Positions 33,301 through 39,300 of a stretch of 64,000 nucleotides of DNA are shown piece by piece (position 1 is the stretch's first letter; each line of letters opens with the position of its first letter). Position numbers and translations under genes: made by a program. The notes under the pieces were generated by a model, which had not been told where the DNA came from, searched no databases, and worked only from the letters and a program-made list of their open reading frames with translations. The stretch spans positions 42,431,931 through 42,495,930 of the forward strand of contig OX155905.1 of NCBI GenBank assembly GCA_944588485.1, read 5' to 3'. This DNA is from Phosphuga atrata. Its lineage: Eukaryota; Arthropoda; Insecta; Coleoptera; Silphidae.

Positions 33301-36300
33301 TATAGTCTTGATTTATCTGATCAAGACCACGGCGCTGCCGCGCGTAGTATGTGATCTTGACGTATTTGAACAAGATCACATACGCGCGGCGCTTCCGTGC
33401 GTATATGGTCTTGATCAGATAAATCAAGACTATATAGTACGCGCGGTAGCGCCGCGCGTATGTAATCTTGATCTGATAAATCAAGACTACATACTACTCA
33501 CACTCTGTTTAGCGTGGGGTTACATAGAGCTCGCACCCTGTTTAGCGTCGGCTTACATAGACCTCACACCCTGTTTCGCGTGGGGTTACACAAATCTCGC
33601 ACCCTGTTTAGCGTGGGGTTACATAGACCCCTTACACTCGTACAGTGAGCTCTTTCAAGCTGATTAAAAGCGGATTACAAATCTCCATCATCGTATCCCC
33701 GGCGCCATGGAATGCGGTCATGGTGCTCTCGAATGCTTTCTTCCTCTCGTTGAAAGTGGTGACTTCAAGTGTGAAAACTTCAGTGGTAAGTAGGGAAAGA
33801 TGGTTCGTTCTGGAGACTCCATCTTCGCTTATTTTAATCAGCTTTAATCGGCTTTAATCAGCTTATAATCAGCTTTCAATCAGCTTGAAAGAGCTCACTG
33901 TATCTCTAAACAGGGTGTGAGGTCTATGTAACCCCACGCTTAACAGTGTGTGAGATCTATGTAACCCCACGCCCCACCGGAAGTGGAGGTGGAGGCTCCC
34001 GAACGAACCATCTTTCCCTACTAAAATAAACCCCTTTCTTGGGCTAAAGCCCCACCCTGTCTAGTGTGGTGTTACATAATCTTCACACCCTGTTTAGCTT
34101 GGGGTTACATAGACGTCACATCCTGTTTAGCGTGTGGTTACAAGACCTCACACTCATACAGTCTTTCAAGCTGATTAAAGCTGATTAAAAGCTGCTTAAA
34201 GCCGATTATAATCTGATTAATCCTGATTATTAGCTGATTAAAAGAAGTGGAGGTGGAGGCTCCAGCACGAACCATCTTTAGCTACTTACCATGGAAGCTT
34301 TCAACGAGAGGAAGAAATGATTCGAGAGCACCAGGGCCGCTTTCCATGACGCCGGCGATACGCTGAAGGATATGAACAGTTCTTGCATAGAGGAGAGATA
34401 TATCTACGGGAAAGAAGGGTTTTGTAAACGTTGCACCAAGAAAATCGACGAAAGGTGGAAATGCACAACCACGGAGGTATCGAAGAAACGGCAGTATTTT
34501 TTTGTCCATCGGCGGCGACACCGACAGACGTGTCGCCGCTTCCCTTGAAGATGACGCACCCGGAAGAATTGCTCCAGCCAAACCAAATTCCATCCAATCT
34601 TCCCACATTTCCAAGACCTAAGACAACTGGTATGTATCATCGGCCACAAATTCACGCACCTCGCTCAACTCCAACTCGTTTTGCTGATCAGGATGCGAGG
34701 ATTCCTAGACAGACAAGACAGGCAAGACTAGGCAGTCAAGACTAGTCAGACAAGACTAGGCAGACAAGACTCGACAGACAAGACAAGAGTTTTACAAGAC
34801 TAGTCAGAGAAGGCCAGACAAGACTAGACAGACTTTACGAGTATCTTGTGGATTTGCCACTTTGCTTATCACCATGTACTTCGTCTTGCTTGCATTGAGT
34901 TTGAGACCATATTCTTCACCAGCTAACTGTAACCAGCTAACAGTAAACTCTGCAGTCCTTCAGGTGTGTCTGCGGTCAGCAAGGTGTCGTCTGCTTAACG
35001 GATGTTGTTTTATTTCGAAAAAAATCTATCTGATTGCGGACTATTTCCAGCCGATTTCCAGGTGTACAGTCTCCTAGCCGGCAATTGGAAAAAAGTATTC
35101 ATTCGTGCAAGTCCTTCCTCTTGGCAGAACTGCACCAGACGGTCACCTCGTTCGTTTCCGATTCCTAAACCCTGATTTCCTACTGAATTGCCTTCCTGCC
35201 CTCCTGCCCTTCTCCTGCCTTAAAGTCGCCCATGATAATGGTGATTTCGTTGCTTTTAGTTAGTAGTAATGTGGTTTTTAGATCGGCGCAGTATTCAGAA
35301 CTCTTCTATCTGCTGGTCCGTTGCGGTTGTTGTTGGTGCATACGTGGTCTGTTATAAAAGTATCCGACCTTATTTTTTATTTTGAAAACCTGATGGATTT
35401 GAATCAAGCGCGCTTACATGAGCCGACCTTGAACCTTCGTGCGCATGCGTGATTTTTTTCCCGCCCGTAGATAGCGTCAGTTGCTGTCGAGCAGTATTCG
35501 AGTGTAGTGCTCTCGTCAGTTTTTCAATGCAAGTAAAAATCACCAAAGAGTACTATAGCGATGTCGTACGTCACGTACGTGATGCTGTGCGGCGCAAGCA
35601 ACTGGAATTGTGGTCATCAGGTTTTTCATCAGGTTTTTCATGCGACTTCTGGCTATTCCCCAAAGTAAAGAGGTCATTGAAAGGAACGCGATTTCAGACA
35701 AGAGAGGACATTATGGCTGCAACGACAGTCTAGCTAAAGTCTATGCTTCCAACAATGGCGGCACCGCTGGGAGAAGTGTGTGGAGTCCCAAGGAGACCAC
35801 TTTGAGGGTGATTTTTTATCAGTAAAAGAGTTTTAACAACAGTTAAAGGTCGGATACTTTTCTAACAGACCACGTATACTTGAATTAGGATAAAATCTAC
35901 TGGACGCATGTATTTTAATCATAGCTATTCTGACTGTGGCTAAACTATAAACCTAACTATAAAAAAATTTCCTAACTATAAAACCTACGCCATTCCTATG
36001 GTGGTTACCGTCCTGTCCTGAGTAATACACTGTATGATTGTCTACTACACAGCTTCCAGAGTTAGGCCATCTCATTTCACTGATACGTAGGACTGCTATC
36101 GTAGGACACTGATACCTAGACTGTCCAATCTCTTCATTTCAAGGATGGTGTTATGGATTTTTCCTTATCTCCGCACGTTCCACGTGCCTATTCTCTTCTT
36201 CACAGCTAACCGGGAGATTCTTAGCACCCCTCCCCCATTGAAGGGGGGTCCGTAACTAGGGGCCGTGTTTCGATTTGTAGCCATGGTGATGATTTTCCTG

Positions 36301-39300
36301 GGGATGTGTTATGAGGTGGTTTCCCATTGCCTTCCTCATCGCAGTTTCAAGGCCGGTTGAATCCTATGTGATGTCCGCCCATGAACATCTGGTAACGAGC
36401 CTTTAGGGAAATCGATATCCTCGCCCCAATAATGAGATAGCTGCTGCCCAATTTCATGCTACTTTTGGTCTGCCCCGAATATTTGATTTCCTTGGTACCA
36501 TATCTGGTGAGTGTTCCCCTATCCGTCACCTGGGGATGCGCCCAATGGGGGAGTAGCCAACTCCTAAAGGGTTGGCTATTAAATAGTTATTATATAGTTC
36601 ACCTTACCTAAGGGCAACCACTACATCCTATTGCTGGTGCTGCTAAATTGTCCGCGACTGCTTATTCGACAGACCTTCCGGTCTACGGCCTAAGTTGCCT
36701 TTGGCCTGTGAGAACGATCGCTTCAGTTTTTTCAGGCGCCAAGCTCTTCGAGTTCATCCACGTATTGATCTGTTCGATTGCATGTTTGCATCAGCTCTAG
36801 TTCTGTTCTCGCTGTTACGACTAGTGCAATATCATCCGCGAAGCCGATTGCGGTAGCCCCCAAAGGTTTGTACTCCGTCGTATAGCACATTCCACATGGT
36901 AGGTCCTAGAATTGAGCCCTGAGGGAGACCCATAATATGTTTCCAGGATGCACTGTTAAAGGCATTCCTAACATAAAATGTTAGGAATGCCTAACATGAA
37001 ATGTTAGGAATGCCAATACTATATTAGTATATAGAGGACACACATATGTTAGGAGATGTTCCTAATGTTTCTAACATGAAATGATGCAGCACACATGTGT
37101 CTAGTCCTCTGGGTTACACGTTTGGCCTTTTCTGCAATCTCCAGTACGGCGCTTGATAGTGGATCTACCTTCTCTAAACCCTTATTGTTTTTCCGACAGT
37201 CTGACTCCCGCCTCGAGTTCTCTCTGTAATCGTGATAGCAAGAGTTGCTGCAAAAGTTTTCCGGACACGTCCTATGAGATGTTGGATTTCCTAATGGTTT
37301 GTCTCCTTTTCTTAACCCCTTGACTTACAATGACGTCTCTAAGACGTCATGTATATGTGATAAGATCACATGTATATGGATACGTCAACGCGCTTTTTAT
37401 TCGTATGTCAAGGGGTTAAGAGTGCAAGTCTTTTTTGCTTCCACCTAGCTGGAAAGTTCCATCTAGAAAGAAAAGACACGTGTTTCCTCAGAGCGCCGGA
37501 TTAACAAGATTATACTGTATTTTCCTTTTTCCACCAGAGCGCCGGATTAACCAACCGTCGTATTATCAAGATTATGCTTTATTTTCTTTCAATATGATCC
37601 GGCCTTTGTGACAATTAAAATTACTATAATATAAATATACTATATATACAATTTTACTATATTAGATAAGACCAGACAACACCACACAAGACCAAAGACC
37701 AGATAATACACCGTTGCTATCTGCTACTACTCTCTCTCCAGTTCAGCCTCCCTAAAAACTAGATCCTCCACCTCTTCTAGAATTCTCTCCTCTTGTAATA
37801 TCCCTGTTACTATTTCCCCTATTGCCCTTCCGCAGTCACTCACTCTCCGAGCCGGTTGCATCCTGCAATGGTACTACTTGGGAAGTCTCTCTTAACAAGC
37901 TTCCCATTCCTTCTCTTGAACCCAGGTCTCCACTAGCCCCACTATTTCGAATCTCTTCACGAATTCTATAAAAGACCCGTCCTCCATTTCTAGTTTCTTC
38001 CTGAGCCCTGCCACATTCCAAAACATTAGCTGCGCATTTTCCCTAACCTAACCTAACCTTGTTTGGTCCTTTACCCGTTTTTTTGCAACCTCGTTCCTTG
38101 GAATTTGTACCATCAATTTCCATTCTTTGGTAGCCAACGGCTCCTTTCCTTAAGAACCTTTGTCTTCATTAGCAGTTCATTCTCGTTTCCTTGTTGCTTA
38201 GGGGTGAAATCGTAAGGGTGTGAAGACATCGCGTTTTGATTTAAATCTTGTTGGATTCAAATTCCTCGCTCTGTACTAACTATTCCAACTCGATATCAGC
38301 TACAAAAAATATATTAGTTTATAGAGGACACTTTCAAGAATATTTTTGGAAATTTTCGCGTGAATCCGATTAGTTTTTGTTTTATGAAGGAAATTGTAAA
38401 CACATCGCGTTTTGAGCTATATCTTGTTGTATTCAAATTTGAAAAAATTGCTCGCTCGTACTAACTATTCCAACTAGATATCAGCTACAAAAAATATATT
38501 AGTTTATAGAGGACACTTTCAAGAATATTTTTGGAAATTTTCGCGAGAATACTCCGATTAGTTTTTGTTTTATGAAGGAAATTGTAAAGACATCGCGTTT
38601 TGAGCTAAATCTTGTTGCATTCAAAATCGACAAAATTTCTCGCTCTGTACTAACTAGTCCAACTAGATATCAGCTACAAAAACTATATTATTTTATAGAG
38701 CACACTTTCAAGAATATTTTTGGAAATTTTCTCGAGAATCCTCCGATTAGTTTTTGTTTTATGAAAGAAATTGTACAGACATTGCGTTTTGAGCTAAATC
38801 TTGTTGCATTCAAAATCGACATAATTTCGCGCTCTGTACTAACTAGTCCAACAAGATATCAGCTACAAAAACTATATGATTTTATAGAGCACACTTTCAA
38901 GAATATTTTTGGAAATTTTCTCGAGAATCCTCAGATTAGTTTTTGTTTTATGAAGGAAATTGTACAGACATTGCGTTTTGAGCTAAATTTTGTTGCATTC
39001 AAAATCGACATAATTTCGCGCTCTGTACTAACTAGTCCAACTAGATATCAGCTACAAAAACTATATGATTTTATAGAGCACACTTTCAAGAATATTTTTG
39101 GAAATTTTCGCGAGAATCCTCCGATTAGTTTTTGTTTTATGAAGGAAATTGTAAACACATCGCGTTTTTGGACTAAATCTTGTTGCATTCAAAATAGACA
39201 AAATTCTTCGCTCAGTATTAACTATTCCAACTAGATATCAGCTACAAAAACTATATTATTTTATAGAGCACACTTTCAAGAATATTTTTGAAAATTTTTG

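Noticed and set aside
33251..33667. 138-codon open frame
   Set aside because: Product of the 57-bp palindromic repeat, with competing frames on the other strand.
34282..34614. 110-codon minus-strand frame as an intact gene
   Set aside because: The opposite strand reads equally protein-like, and related copies at 33690 are in inverted, broken context; treated as a decayed fragment.
38572..39234. 220-codon open frame with a 63-residue repeat
   Set aside because: It is the reading of the 189-bp satellite; neighbouring copies are frame-broken and equally conserved, so no coding constraint is visible.
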